Assembly: GCF_003987135.1 (NCBI RefSeq)
Contig: NZ_PIPJ01000001.1
Coordinates: 124,001-188,000, forward strand
Direction of reading: 5' to 3'
Source: Aliidiomarina iranensis
GTDB lineage: Bacteria; Pseudomonadota; Gammaproteobacteria; Enterobacterales; Alteromonadaceae
Length of the DNA stretch: 64,000 bases
Part shown: in pieces, positions 1 to 8,474 of the stretch
How positions within the stretch are numbered: the first letter of the stretch is position 1
Layout: every line of letters begins with the position of its first letter
The notes under the pieces: generated by a model
What the model was told of the DNA's origin: nothing
The model's database searches: none
Seen by the model: the letters and a program-made list of their open reading frames with translations, nothing else
Made by a program: the position numbers and the translations under genes

Positions 1-1822
1 CCACAAGAATACTCACGGTAACCAATTCGTGGAAATACAGGTTAATATCCCAGTTCCAATGCAATTGATAGCGCGTGAGTAAGGTGTAGCCTGTGAGGCC
101 AACAAATACGAGTACAATGGTGCGTAGGTAATTACGCATCGAACCGTTCTGTAGCCAGCGCGTTTGCCACTCTGCTACCCATACAATGGCATCCATAAAC
201 CAAAAGTAACCCCGTTCAGGCCCTCGGTTAATAATGGGATCGAGCACGGTTAGGCGTTGCCGGAATGCATCCCAGACTTTGTAGAGTATTAAACCTAAGG
301 CAATGCTAATGCCGGAAAGCAGCAAAGGTAGGTTTAAGCCATGCCAGAGGGCAAGGTAGCCTTCAACCACATTTCCAGCAACTGCATTTGAGGCAGGCAA
401 GGTTACCCATTGGCCAATGGTTCCGGGAATAATACCGGCTACCAGTGATAACAGCACTAACACCACCGGGCCTACCAGCATAGCTACAGGTGGTTCATGA
501 ATTTTGCTTTGTTCCTTTGGTGCTTTAAAGGCGCCAAAAAACGGCCGGAGGGCAATAACAGATGCCACGGTAACAACAAAAATCGAGGCCACCATAACGA
601 ATACATAAATAAAGCTGTGGAAGGCATCGCCGAGCATGGCTTCAAGCAGTAATTCTTTCGCCACGAAGCCGAATAAAGGGGGAATGCCCGCTAGCGAAAG
701 AGCGGCTACTGCTACTAAAGTTGCGGTGAGCGGAAGATTCTTACGCAAACCACCAAGTGCGGTGACATCGCGGCTGCCGGCTTCGTGGTCCACGATACCC
801 GCCAACATAAATAAGGCGCCCTTGTAGAGTGAATGCGCTAATAGATAGGCGGCAAACGCGATCATCGCGGTTTCCGTGCCGATACCAAGCAGCAAGGTTA
901 AGGTGCCTAGCGCCATAATGGTGGAGTAGGCTAAGAGCTTTTTCAAATCAGTGCTGCGCACGGCCATAAATGCGCCGGTTAACATGGTCATGGCGCCAAA
1001 ACTGCTGAGCAGTATTGTCCACAAACCGCTCTCACCAAGTTCCGGCTGTAATCGTGCTAATAAATAGATACCCGCTTTTACCATGGTTGCTGAGTGTAAG
1101 TAGGCACTCACTGGCGTAGGTGCGGCCATTGCATTAGGTAGCCAAAAGTGAAACGGGAATTGCGCTGATTTGGTGAAAGCGCCAAGCAAGAGACAGATTA
1201 ACATGCCAACAAATAACGGATGCTCAGTGAGCGCCTCTGAGGTGCCTAAGATTTCTTGAATCGAATAGGAGCCGGCCATCGCGGCGAGCATAACCAAGCC
1301 AGCCAGCAAGGCTAGGCCACCGGCAACGGTAACAATTAAACCTTGCAGGGCAGCCTTGCGTGCTTCCGCTGATTGGTGGTTAAAACCAATCAACATATAC
1401 GAAGTAATGCTTGTTAATTCCCAGAACACAAAGAGTGTGATGAGGTTATCAGCAAGAACCAAGCCTAACATCGACCCCATGAAGGCAAGTAAAATAACGA
1501 GGAAGCGATTTTGCGCTGGGTTACCCTTTAAGTAAGCGCCTGCATACAATGCAATAAAGGTACCGATACCACAGATGAGCAGCGCAAACATGAGCGATAG
1601 CCCATCGAGCACCATAGTGAAAGAAATATCTAACCCGGGTATCCACTGATATTCGTGGATCAAAATTTCGCCGCCGGCGATGAGCGGAATGTGAGTGGCA
1701 AACCAAATAGTGAGTGCAGCTGGCACCAAAGCCATCATGTAGGCTGTGCGATGTTGGTGTTGCACAAACAGCCAGGGTGTTAAAAGTGCTGCAAGGTATA
1801 TCACCAGTACGGCAAGTTGCAT
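1..1822 (-). CDS. mrpA: Na+/H+ antiporter subunit A (MrpA/MnhA), 3' part missing
   Basis: My reading of the reverse strand from ATG at 1822 gives about 607 codons with no stop before the window edge, so the C-terminal part is cut off. The protein is a polytopic membrane protein of the NuoL/MrpA family. Family hallmarks seen are the WELTSITSYMLIGF segment (the conserved glutamate of the proton path) near residue 140 and FTKSAQFPFHFWLP (conserved lysine) near residue 230. MrpA is the largest subunit of the multi-subunit Mrp antiporter that expels Na+ in exchange for H+; the other mrp genes should lie to the left, outside the window. NuoL of complex I is the main alternative, but the divergent ion-channel neighbour and the sequence favour MrpA. 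Confidence 0.85.
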   Translation of the reverse strand, partial: MQLAVLVIYLAALLTPWLFVQHQHRTAYMMALVPAALTIWFATHIPLIAGGEILIHEYQWIPGLDISFTMVLDGLSLMFALLICGIGTFIALYAGAYLKGNPAQNRFLVILLAFMGSMLGLVLADNLITLFVFWELTSITSYMLIGFNHQSAEARKAALQGLIVTVAGGLALLAGLVMLAAMAGSYSIQEILGTSEALTEHPLFVGMLICLLLGAFTKSAQFPFHFWLPNAMAAPTPVSAYLHSATMVKAGIYLLARLQPELGESGLWTILLSSFGAMTMLTGAFMAVRSTDLKKLLAYSTIMALGTLTLLLGIGTETAMIAFAAYLLAHSLYKGALFMLAGIVDHEAGSRDVTALGGLRKNLPLTATLVAVAALSLAGIPPLFGFVAKELLLEAMLGDAFHSFIYVFVMVASIFVVTVASVIALRPFFGAFKAPKEQSKIHEPPVAMLVGPVVLVLLSLVAGIIPGTIGQWVTLPASNAVAGNVVEGYLALWHGLNLPLLLSGISIALGLILYKVWDAFRQRLTVLDPIINRGPERGYFWFMDAIVWVAEWQTRWLQNGSMRNYLRTIVLVFVGLTGYTLLTRYQLHWNWDINLYFHELVTVSILV

Positions 1823-2075
1823 GGTTTGTCCTCTCCAGCTGAACGATAAATCAAAGGGTTACCGCTTTCATAAGCAATAGAACCATGTAATCTAGCATAA
1901 ATTAATAAAATGAGTGAAGTGAACTCGTCGGCTATTAACCGAATTTCATGTGTTTAGCCGTGTAAAAAACTGGTATCTTCGCTTGCTATTAAACGAACTT
2001 GGCCCAATATTCAGTTCACTCAAACTCCATATATTGATACCGATACATAACGGCGAATAAACGGAAAAAAGAAAA

Positions 2076-2942
2076 ATGGAAAAGGCAAACTACAGTAAAT
2101 GGCAATCAGGTTTTGTGCGTTTGCGCAGCAATAAAATTTTTGAACTTGTCGTTGTGGGCATCATTATATTTTCCGCTTTGGTTGTTGGCGCAAAAACCTT
2201 CGACGAAACCACTCGTTTCACCCGCATCATGGATTACCTAGATTTAGGGGTAACCATCTTTTTCGTGATTGAAATTGCAATCCGCATGCTTGCGGAGCGC
2301 CGGTTCTTGAATTTTTTTAAATCCGGCTGGAATATTTTTGATTTTGTGATTGTTGTTGCCAGCCTCATTCCCGTAGATGGCGGCCAGAGTGTTTTACTCG
2401 CGCGGCTATTGCGAGTATTCCGCGTACTACGCCTAGTTTCTATTGTGCCGGAATTGCGAATGCTCATGAATGCATTCTTAAAAGCGCTTCCGCGCATGGG
2501 TTATGTTGCTCTTTTCATGTTCATTATTTTCTATATTTACGGCGCTATTGGCAGCTTTATTTTTGGTGATATTAATCCTTTTTACTGGGAAAATATTACG
2601 GTTTCTATGCTCACTTTGTTTCGCGTGGCAACTTTTGAGAGCTGGACATCAATTATGTACGAAACCATGGAAGTGTATCCTTGGTCGTGGTTATTTTATG
2701 TGAGCTTCATTTTCTTAAGTGCGTTTATATTTTTGAACATGATGATTGGGGTGGTGCTTGAGGTGATGCAAAAGGAGAGTGCGGCTCATTCACTGGAAAC
2801 CGGCGAGGGTGAAGCTGCGGATATTCATTGGATGCGAGAACATTTAGCAGATCTACAAACCCAGATTAGTGCAATTCACATGCACGTGGTGGCGAACGCC
2901 ACTGCTGAAACTAGTGTGGATAAACAAAAATCGGAAGATTAG
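2076..2942 (+). CDS. Voltage-gated sodium channel, NaChBac/NavBP family
   Basis: 288 aa, the usual size of a single-domain bacterial Nav channel that works as a homotetramer in the inner membrane. S1-S6 can be followed. The voltage sensor S4 has arginines every third residue (R110, R113, R116, R119). The pore loop has the filter T186-F-E-S-W-T191; the glutamate and serine match Na+-selective channels (TLESWS type) rather than the DDW of Ca2+ forms. A cytoplasmic tail of about 55 residues after S6 should form the C-terminal helical bundle. It lies divergent to mrpA and its last 4 bases overlap the convergent hydrolase gene. In alkaliphilic Bacillus this channel family supports motility and pH homeostasis; that role here is inference. 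Confidence 0.9.
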   Translation: MEKANYSKWQSGFVRLRSNKIFELVVVGIIIFSALVVGAKTFDETTRFTRIMDYLDLGVTIFFVIEIAIRMLAERRFLNFFKSGWNIFDFVIVVASLIPVDGGQSVLLARLLRVFRVLRLVSIVPELRMLMNAFLKALPRMGYVALFMFIIFYIYGAIGSFIFGDINPFYWENITVSMLTLFRVATFESWTSIMYETMEVYPWSWLFYVSFIFLSAFIFLNMMIGVVLEVMQKESAAHSLETGEGEAADIHWMREHLADLQTQISAIHMHVVANATAETSVDKQKSED

Positions 2943-3556
2943 CGAATATAAGTTTTCGAAATGTGCCGGAAGGTATCGGTTCCGGCTCGTTCTAGCCATT
3001 CAAAAATCACCATTTCCGAGCTTACAACAATAGCCCCAGCGCGGCCTAAACGTGCGAGCGCTATGGCTTTATCTTGCGGGTTTCGTGAGCCGACGGCGTC
3101 TTCAACCACAAACACCTGGTAGCCTGCTGCCAATAAATCAAGCACGGTTTGCAACACACAAACATGGCTCTCGGTACCCATAACCACGATTTGTGAACGC
3201 TGTTGCTGTGCGAGAAAATCGGCGAATTCTGTTTCCCGAAAAGCACTGAAATGGATTTTTTCAAACAACGTTGTTTTTGCAACATGCGGTTGCAGCTGCT
3301 CCACGGTATGCCCTAAACCCTGAGGGTATTGCTCAGTAACTAACCTAGGTACATTTAATTCGGTGGCAACTTTGAGCAATCTATCTGCCGCATGCACGAT
3401 ATCTCGAGCCCGATCGATGGCCAGCGCTAAACGCCCCTGAATGTCAATGACGAGAAGGAGGCTGTGTTGCCGGGAGATAATTTGTGGGTTCGGTATTTGC
3501 TCAGAGCTTGTTTGTGCCTTGCTGCTTAAGTGTTGAGGGTTCTTGGCATTGCTCAT
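2939..3556 (-). CDS. Isochorismatase-family cysteine hydrolase
   Basis: 205 aa. The family triad is visible: Asp in LLVIDIQG, Lys in FEKIHFSAF and the nucleophile Cys in GTESHVCVLQT, with the usual alpha/beta pattern between them. The closest described group is the YcaC-type hydrolases of unknown substrate. An AAGGAG box precedes the ATG at 3556. The gene starts only 15 bases after flgN and points the same way, so it is probably read from the flgM promoter. Nothing in the protein suggests a flagellar part. The first ~30 residues are outside the conserved fold and could be a disordered tail or a too-early start. Confidence 0.85.
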   Translation of the reverse strand: MSNAKNPQHLSSKAQTSSEQIPNPQIISRQHSLLLVIDIQGRLALAIDRARDIVHAADRLLKVATELNVPRLVTEQYPQGLGHTVEQLQPHVAKTTLFEKIHFSAFRETEFADFLAQQQRSQIVVMGTESHVCVLQTVLDLLAAGYQVFVVEDAVGSRNPQDKAIALARLGRAGAIVVSSEMVIFEWLERAGTDTFRHISKTYIR

Positions 3557-3571
3557 TGGACACTACTCCTT

Positions 3572-4021
3572 TTAAGCTTTTGAACTAACTCTCGGCATGC
3601 TTTTATTCGATTGTCCATCAGGACCATATAAATTTGTACCGGCAGCATCGCGCAAAATATTGAGCATTTGCTGATTATGCTGCAACCGATGTTGAATCAA
3701 ATCGCCATTCAGCGCATTAAGGTGAGCGACCGTTTCGGTAGCAGTAATAAGTTGTTGCCACAATTCGCCGCAATTTGAATCTAAAGCAGCTTGCTTGGAA
3801 CCTTCGCTGTTTAGCGGGTAACCCAAACGATCTTGCGCTTTTCGGCGTTTTAGTTCTGATTCTTCTAAATCTGCGAAAAGCTTTTGTTTTTCTTTAGCTA
3901 GGGCTTCTAAAGCGGCACCATCAACTTTGCCTTCGCCCAACAGAGCCTGCTCGGTCTTGAGCAAGGCTTCCATGGTATGCATGCGTTCTAGCTGATGGTG
4001 CAAATGATTTTGTAGGCTCAT
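3572..4021 (-). CDS. flgN: Flagellar chaperone FlgN
   Basis: 149 aa, almost entirely helical, with the long coiled-coil-prone segment (residues ~20-75) typical of FlgN. FlgN is a cytoplasmic export chaperone that holds the hook-filament junction proteins FlgK and FlgL before secretion. It is placed directly after flgM as in most gammaproteobacteria. The sequence has diverged and the assignment rests on size, helix pattern and position as well as similarity. No strong ribosome site is seen before the ATG at 4021. Confidence 0.85.
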   Translation of the reverse strand: MSLQNHLHHQLERMHTMEALLKTEQALLGEGKVDGAALEALAKEKQKLFADLEESELKRRKAQDRLGYPLNSEGSKQAALDSNCGELWQQLITATETVAHLNALNGDLIQHRLQHNQQMLNILRDAAGTNLYGPDGQSNKSMPRVSSKA

Positions 4022-4053
4022 TGGTGAGTTCGGAATTCCAATATGATGGGGTT

Positions 4054-4341
4054 TTAGTTATCGAGAAGCTCCCGAACACTATCGATAAGGCCATCCGCAA
4101 TTTTATCCGCGCGAATATCGAGCTTGCCATCGCGAATTGCTTCCTTGAGTTCGTTTACCCGAGCCATATCAATATCTTGGCTGGTATTCTCTAACTCAGG
4201 GCTAAAATGCGTAACGGCGGCTGGTGTTTCTGCAGCTGCATTTGTATTACCTGCACTGGAAGATTTCCCAGTTGATTTGCTTTGCTCGCTACTTGGAGTA
4301 ACGGGTAAAGGCTGCATGCCATTGATTTTCAAAACATTCAC
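4054..4341 (-). CDS. flgM: Anti-sigma-28 factor FlgM
   Basis: 95 aa. The N-terminal half is low complexity and rich in Ser, Thr, Ala and Asn, as expected for the disordered exported part. The C-terminal half (about 50-95), with ARVNELKEAIRDGKLDI and a final helix, is the FliA-binding region. FlgM holds FliA inactive until the hook is finished, then leaves through the flagellar channel. A GAGGTG ribosome site precedes the ATG at 4341, and a perfect sigma-28 promoter lies 26 bases further up, so FlgM is under the control of the factor it inhibits. Confidence 0.93.
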   Translation of the reverse strand: MNVLKINGMQPLPVTPSSEQSKSTGKSSSAGNTNAAAETPAAVTHFSPELENTSQDIDMARVNELKEAIRDGKLDIRADKIADGLIDSVRELLDN

Positions 4342-4366
4342 CTCGGTATATTTGCGCCTGCAAAGA

Positions 4367-4393
4367 TTATCGGCAGAACATAATAAAACTTTA
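4367..4393 (-). promoter_or_regulatory. Sigma-28 (FliA) promoter for flgM-flgN
   Basis: Read on the minus strand: TAAAGTTT at 4393-4386, an 11-base spacer, then GCCGATAA at 4374-4367. This matches the gammaproteobacterial FliA consensus at every position and ends 26 bases before the flgM start. Confidence 0.92.
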
Positions 4394-4445
4394 GCAAATT
4401 AATGCTTAAAAAGCAGCCAAAAGCGCATTGATTTCGCGCACTTTA

Positions 4446-5183
4446 CTAAAACGCCAAGGTTACTCGGCCAGGGCCAATTATTTTTGCATCGATGAGTTGC
4501 CGATTACGTTGATCACCTGTGTTGATTCGAATCCTAATGGTTTCGTTCAGGCCCCCGCTATCCACCGCAACTCCCTCTCGCTCTATTTGAAACCCTGCAC
4601 CCTCGGCAATGATTTTCACCGCATCACCGCGGCTGATAATCTCAGCCGCTTGTACCATAGTTGCATAAATCGGTTGCCCAGCCCGAAGATTTCGCCGCAC
4701 TACTTGCCCCTCTAATGCGGTAGTTTCCGTTACCGGCGCTTGCCGCATTCGGCCAAGATCGCCTTGGGCTGTGGTCAGCATGGTTGCCGTTAGAATTGTT
4801 CCCGAGGGGATATCCGCTTTAGGCACAAGGAAGCTGCTTATTAGCGATACTTGCGCTTGCACATAACGTACTTGGTTGCCCTGAGCCCCGCAACGCACAC
4901 CAACCGATACACGGCCAGCTACTTCTTGGTTTGCATTAGGGAAAAAAGGTTGTGGGTTTTCACACTCACCGAAGTAAGTGCTACCTGCAAAAACTTCGAT
5001 AGCAATCTCTGATTCGTTTGTATTTCTTTGCTGCACCTGTTGATACAGAAAATTCTCAACCGCATGAGTAACTTGCTCGTTATTGCTTTTGCTATCCGCC
5101 AATGCGGCATTTCCGAGCCCTAACGCACATGCAGTGATAGTGATGAGAGCGATCATAAGCGCTTTTTTTACAATAGCTTGCAT
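4446..5183 (-). CDS. flgA: Flagellar P-ring assembly chaperone FlgA
   Basis: 245 aa from the ATG at 5183, which opens with a classic Sec signal peptide (MQAIVKKALMIALI then a hydrophobic core ending near ALAD). The frame stays open upstream to 5267, but that would bury the signal peptide behind 28 extra residues. The C-terminal SAF domain shows the GTILTATML and LRAGQPIYATMV elements of FlgA. It works in the periplasm to help FlgI form the P ring. It lies upstream of flgM in the same direction, divergent from flgB. Confidence 0.92.
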   Translation of the reverse strand: MQAIVKKALMIALITITACALGLGNAALADSKSNNEQVTHAVENFLYQQVQQRNTNESEIAIEVFAGSTYFGECENPQPFFPNANQEVAGRVSVGVRCGAQGNQVRYVQAQVSLISSFLVPKADIPSGTILTATMLTTAQGDLGRMRQAPVTETTALEGQVVRRNLRAGQPIYATMVQAAEIISRGDAVKIIAEGAGFQIEREGVAVDSGGLNETIRIRINTGDQRNRQLIDAKIIGPGRVTLAF

Positions 5184-5648
5184 CAGATGTTCAGTTCCCA
5201 TTTGGCTACGATATCGATGGCTGCTGGATTGCCTCTTGATTGCGTTGTAAAGGCGATTAATCGCCATTATAAGCCTGCCAATGAGCGGTGAACCGCAGAA
5301 ATAAGCGAAAAAAACAGCTTTTTTCTAGCATTTGCCTCGACAAATATCATCGTAGTCTTAATCCTGCGAAGTTCTCCGAATATCGGCCTGTACAATAAAT
5401 AGGCAGGTATGAAATAGCCAGGCATGAAATAGCCAGGCATGAAATAGCCAGGCATGAATTAACTCGGAATGGCTTGAATTATTGCTCGATGAGGAATTGT
5501 TCGGTGAGGAATAGCTCGGCGGGGAATAGCTCGGTGAGAAATGGCCAGTTGGGTAGTTACAGGTGCGGAGAATGGGAACACTAAAATTAAGAATGGGTTC
5601 GTAACCAAGCGCTAGGTGCGCAATGTTATTGCCATTAAGGGTAGCACC
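5184..5648. promoter_or_regulatory. flgA/flgB divergent control region (465 bp, no gene)
   Basis: The gap between divergent flgA and flgB holds no credible gene. It should carry the FlhDC-dependent (class 2) promoters for both operons. Its right half is occupied by the 15-bp repeat array described separately. I could not fix a -10 or -35 element here with confidence. A reverse-strand open frame over the repeats encodes MPGYF pentapeptides, but this is a product of the 15-bp period and is not called as a gene. Confidence 0.6.
5394..5550. repeat. 15-bp degenerate tandem repeat array in the flgA-flgB gap
   Basis: Three exact copies of ATGAAATAGCCAGGC stand at 5409-5423, 5424-5438 and 5439-5453, preceded by AATAAATAGGCAGGT (5394-5408) and followed by ATGAATTAACTCGGA (5454-5468). 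After a 7-base shift the period resumes: GAATTATTGCTCGAT (5476), GAGGAATTGTTCGGT (5491), GAGGAATAGCTCGGC (5506), GGGGAATAGCTCGGT (5521), GAGAAATGGCCAGTT (5536). That makes about ten units. The shared core is GRAATAGCYNGG. The units near 5400-5453 contain GGCA and GAAATAGC, the two blocks of the enterobacterial FlhDC half-box. Confidence 0.9.
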
Positions 5649-6059
5649 ATGATCGATAAACTAACCGGAACATTGCAGTTTAACCAGCAAGCGTTGAGCC
5701 TTCGTGATCAACGCCAGCAGGTATTAGCTAACAATATTGCGAATGCAGATACGCCAAATTTCAAAGCGCGTGATTTCGATTTCGCCAGTGAGTTGCGCAA
5801 AGCCACCGCACAAACCGGGCCACAGCAAACAGTTCTTGCCCGCACTGCGCCTGGCCATATCGGTGGTAGTGGTTCTAGTTCGGCTTCGGTGGATAACTTG
5901 CAGTATCGGATTCCAGCGCAATCACGGCTCGATGGTAATACCGTGGATATGGACGCTGAACGCAGTAAATTCTTGGATAACTCAGTGCGCTATCAGGCTG
6001 AGCTCACTTTTGTAAACAGCCGAATTAAAGGGTTGCGTTCGGCGATGCAGCCAGAATAA
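5649..6059 (+). CDS. flgB: Flagellar proximal rod protein FlgB
   Basis: 136 aa from the ATG at 5649, chosen because TAAGGG lies 8 bases upstream and the protein then begins in the standard way (MIDKLTGTLQFNQQAL). The N-terminal flagellar rod signature LANNIANADTPNFKARDFDF is present near residues 25-45, and the C-terminal helix pairs with it. FlgB forms the first part of the rod next to the MS ring. It is first in an operon running through at least flgJ. Confidence 0.95.
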   Translation: MIDKLTGTLQFNQQALSLRDQRQQVLANNIANADTPNFKARDFDFASELRKATAQTGPQQTVLARTAPGHIGGSGSSSASVDNLQYRIPAQSRLDGNTVDMDAERSKFLDNSVRYQAELTFVNSRIKGLRSAMQPE

Positions 6060-6077
6060 GAAACGAGGTTCTGAAAT

Positions 6078-6485
6078 ATGAGTATGTTCAGCATTTTTGA
6101 TATTTCCGGTTCGGCGTTAACAGCGCAATCGCAGCGAATGAACGTTGCGGCCAGCAATATGGCCAATGCCGATAGTGTAAGCGGGCCCGATGGCTTGCCT
6201 TACCGTGCCAAACAAGTGGTATTTGAAAGCAAACTTGCTAATGGGCAAGGTGCTGGTGGCGTGCAAGTGCGCGAAGTAATTGAGGAGCAAACGCCGGGGC
6301 GCCTTGAATATCGACCAGGCCATCCACTCGCGAATGGCGATGGTTATGTGCAAATGCCAAATGTGGATCCCATTGCAGAAATGGTGAACATGATTTCTGC
6401 ATCACGTTCATATCAGGCGAACGTGGAAGTGATGAATACGAGCAAGCAATTAATAATGCGCACACTGAGCATTGGAGAGGGATAA
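6078..6485 (+). CDS. flgC: Flagellar proximal rod protein FlgC
   Basis: 135 aa, normal length. Starts [33 protein letters not shown], with the rod-family N-terminal motif, and ends with the [19 protein letters not shown] helix shared by axial proteins. The [13 protein letters not shown] element before it is typical of FlgC. It stacks on FlgB in the periplasmic rod. It is 18 bases after flgB and just upstream of flgD. Confidence 0.95.
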   Translation: MSMFSIFDISGSALTAQSQRMNVAASNMANADSVSGPDGLPYRAKQVVFESKLANGQGAGGVQVREVIEEQTPGRLEYRPGHPLANGDGYVQMPNVDPIAEMVNMISASRSYQANVEVMNTSKQLIMRTLSIGEG

Positions 6486-6489
6486 GCCC

Positions 6490-7158
6490 ATGAACACCAT
6501 TGATCAAACGGTATTAAACACCGTGAACGGGCAGGGGCCGGGCGCTCAAGCAAATAGCGCAGAAATGCGCGAAAACTTCATGACCTTGCTAGTGGCCCAG
6601 TTAAAAAACCAAGATCCATTGAATCCAATGGAAAATGCGGAAATGACATCTCAGCTGGCACAAATTAATACGGTAAGTGGTATTGAGCAATTAAATGACA
6701 CCATGACTGGCATTAACGGCCAAATTGAACAAGGTAAATTCATGCAGGCCACTGCACTAATTGGCAAAGCGGTGTTAGTGCCGGGTGAGCGTGTTTTGGT
6801 GGGTGAAGGCGTGCCTACGCCCTTTGCCATGGAATTTAATCGCCCCGCCGATAGTGTGAAAGTGAATATTTTAGATGGTGCCGGCCAAGTGGTGCGAACC
6901 TTGGATATGGGCAAAATAAATGCTGGCATGCATACCGTAGAGTGGGATGGCAAATTAACCGATGGCTCTGTAGCGCCGGATGGTGCTTACCGGTTCCAAG
7001 TTGAGGCTACCAATGCGGATGGCCGCAATGTGCCAAGTGAAGTTTTTAATTACGCCCAAGTATTTGCAGTAAGTACTGGCCACCCGGATGGACCGCGTTT
7101 GGACCTCGGTGGCATTTTTGAACCTGTTCGACTTGAAGATATACGCCAGGTTGTCTGA
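6490..7158 (+). CDS. flgD: Flagellar hook-capping scaffold FlgD
   Basis: 222 aa. The start at 6490 is preferred over an in-frame codon inside flgC because GAGAGGG lies at the right distance. The N-terminal LLVAQLKNQDPLNPMENAEMTSQLAQ motif region (residues ~35-60) is the FlgD hallmark. The rest is the FlgD tudor/Ig-like part with GAGQVVRTLDMG and the NADGRNVPSEVF strand. FlgD caps the growing hook and is released when the hook is complete. Confidence 0.95.
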   Translation: MNTIDQTVLNTVNGQGPGAQANSAEMRENFMTLLVAQLKNQDPLNPMENAEMTSQLAQINTVSGIEQLNDTMTGINGQIEQGKFMQATALIGKAVLVPGERVLVGEGVPTPFAMEFNRPADSVKVNILDGAGQVVRTLDMGKINAGMHTVEWDGKLTDGSVAPDGAYRFQVEATNADGRNVPSEVFNYAQVFAVSTGHPDGPRLDLGGIFEPVRLEDIRQVV

Positions 7159-7195
7159 TTTTTCAGCGCCTTTGCTTTAATCCAGGAGATTAATT

Positions 7196-8380
7196 ATGAG
7201 TTTTTCACAAGCACTAAGTGGCCTGCGCGCCGCAGCCGATAACCTCGGCGTTGTAGGTAACAACATTGCCAACGCGCAAACCGTCGGTTTTAAGAGTTCA
7301 GGTATTCAATTTTCCGATGTATATGCGGATTCTCAAGGTGGCTTGGGTACTCGTGTGGCGGCAATTGTTCAGAACTTTAATGAAGGCAACTTGGAAACCA
7401 CAAACCGTTCGTTAGATCTAGCGATTACCGGTAACGGCTTTTTCCGTTTCACGCAAAATAACGAAGTTATGTATTCGCGTAACGGCCAGCTTACCATGAC
7501 CAACGAGGGTTTCCTCGTAAATGCTTCTGGCGCGCGCCTTACCGGTTATCCGGCTGATTCAGCTGTAGGCACACAGCCTGAGCAGTTACGTGTACCTTCA
7601 GGCGGATTGCAGGCTCAGCAAACTAACGAAATTCTTGCCAGTTTCAATATGGATGCACGGGCTGAGATTATTGATCCTGCTGCTACGCCATTCGATATTA
7701 ACGACCCAGATACCTATCACTATGCCAACACAGTAACCATTTACGATTCACTGGGTAACAGCTCCAGTGCGCAAATGTATTTTACTAAAGTGGCTGATAA
7801 TGAGTGGCAAGTTCGCTTAGCTCGTGATGGCGAAGTAGCGCCAGAAGTTGGCACGATGGAATTTGATTCAAACGGTATTTTAGCAACCACAAACGGATTG
7901 GATAATTACACTTTTAATCCAGGTGGCGGTGCCGAACAGATGAACGTGGCGATGACAGTAACCGGTACTACTCAGTTTGCGAATGAGTTTGAGCTAAATA
8001 ACTTACAGCAAGATGGCTACACCTCAGGCACCTTGGTGCGTGTTGCGATTGAAGAAGATGGCAGCATTGTAGGCACTTACACCAACGAACAAAGCCAAGT
8101 GTTGGGTACCGTTGCCCTTGCATCGTTCCGAAATATGGAGGGCTTGCGCGCAGTTGGTGATAACTCATGGTTAGAAACACCTGATTCTGGCCCTGCAATT
8201 ATTGGTTTGGCGGGTGAAGGCCAATTTGGAACCATCGCTTCTGGTGTTGTTGAGCAATCGAACGTTGATTTAACGCAAGAGCTAGTAGCTTTGATTATGG
8301 CGCAGCGTAATTATCAAGCGAATGCGCAAAGCATAAAAACCCAAGATGAAGTGCTGCAGGCTACAGTAAATCTCCGTTAA
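7196..8380 (+). CDS. flgE: Flagellar hook protein FlgE
   Basis: 394 aa, typical length. The N-terminal axial motif (SFSQALSGLRAAADNLGVVGNNIANAQTVGFK, within residues 2-34) and the C-terminal ALIMAQRNYQANAQSIKTQDEVLQATVNL pair form the D0 coiled coil. The middle holds the FlgE D1/D2 beta domains (ANTVTIYDSLGN). It builds the curved hook outside the cell. A GGAG box precedes the ATG. Confidence 0.96.
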   Translation: MSFSQALSGLRAAADNLGVVGNNIANAQTVGFKSSGIQFSDVYADSQGGLGTRVAAIVQNFNEGNLETTNRSLDLAITGNGFFRFTQNNEVMYSRNGQLTMTNEGFLVNASGARLTGYPADSAVGTQPEQLRVPSGGLQAQQTNEILASFNMDARAEIIDPAATPFDINDPDTYHYANTVTIYDSLGNSSSAQMYFTKVADNEWQVRLARDGEVAPEVGTMEFDSNGILATTNGLDNYTFNPGGGAEQMNVAMTVTGTTQFANEFELNNLQQDGYTSGTLVRVAIEEDGSIVGTYTNEQSQVLGTVALASFRNMEGLRAVGDNSWLETPDSGPAIIGLAGEGQFGTIASGVVEQSNVDLTQELVALIMAQRNYQANAQSIKTQDEVLQATVNLR

Positions 8381-8474
8381 GCAAATAACGGTTGAGAAGC
8401 TTGCGAAAGCGTTCATCGGGTAAAAAAAGCAGTGAATGAACATAGTTAATGAAGGTAGTTAAGGAGCTCGGATA

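Noticed and set aside
5267-5455. Reverse-strand open frame with MPGYF pentapeptide repeats
   Set aside because: It only reflects the 15-bp DNA repeat; no ribosome site, no homologue recognised, and it lies in the flgA/flgB control region.
5394-5565. Possible CRISPR-like array
   Set aside because: Units are 15 bp, directly abutting, with no unique spacers of 25-40 bp and no cas genes nearby.
5484-5640. Sigma-54 promoter for flgB
   Set aside because: No TGGCAC-N5-TTGC-like pair was found in the gap; the regulator set points to FlhDC with sigma-70.
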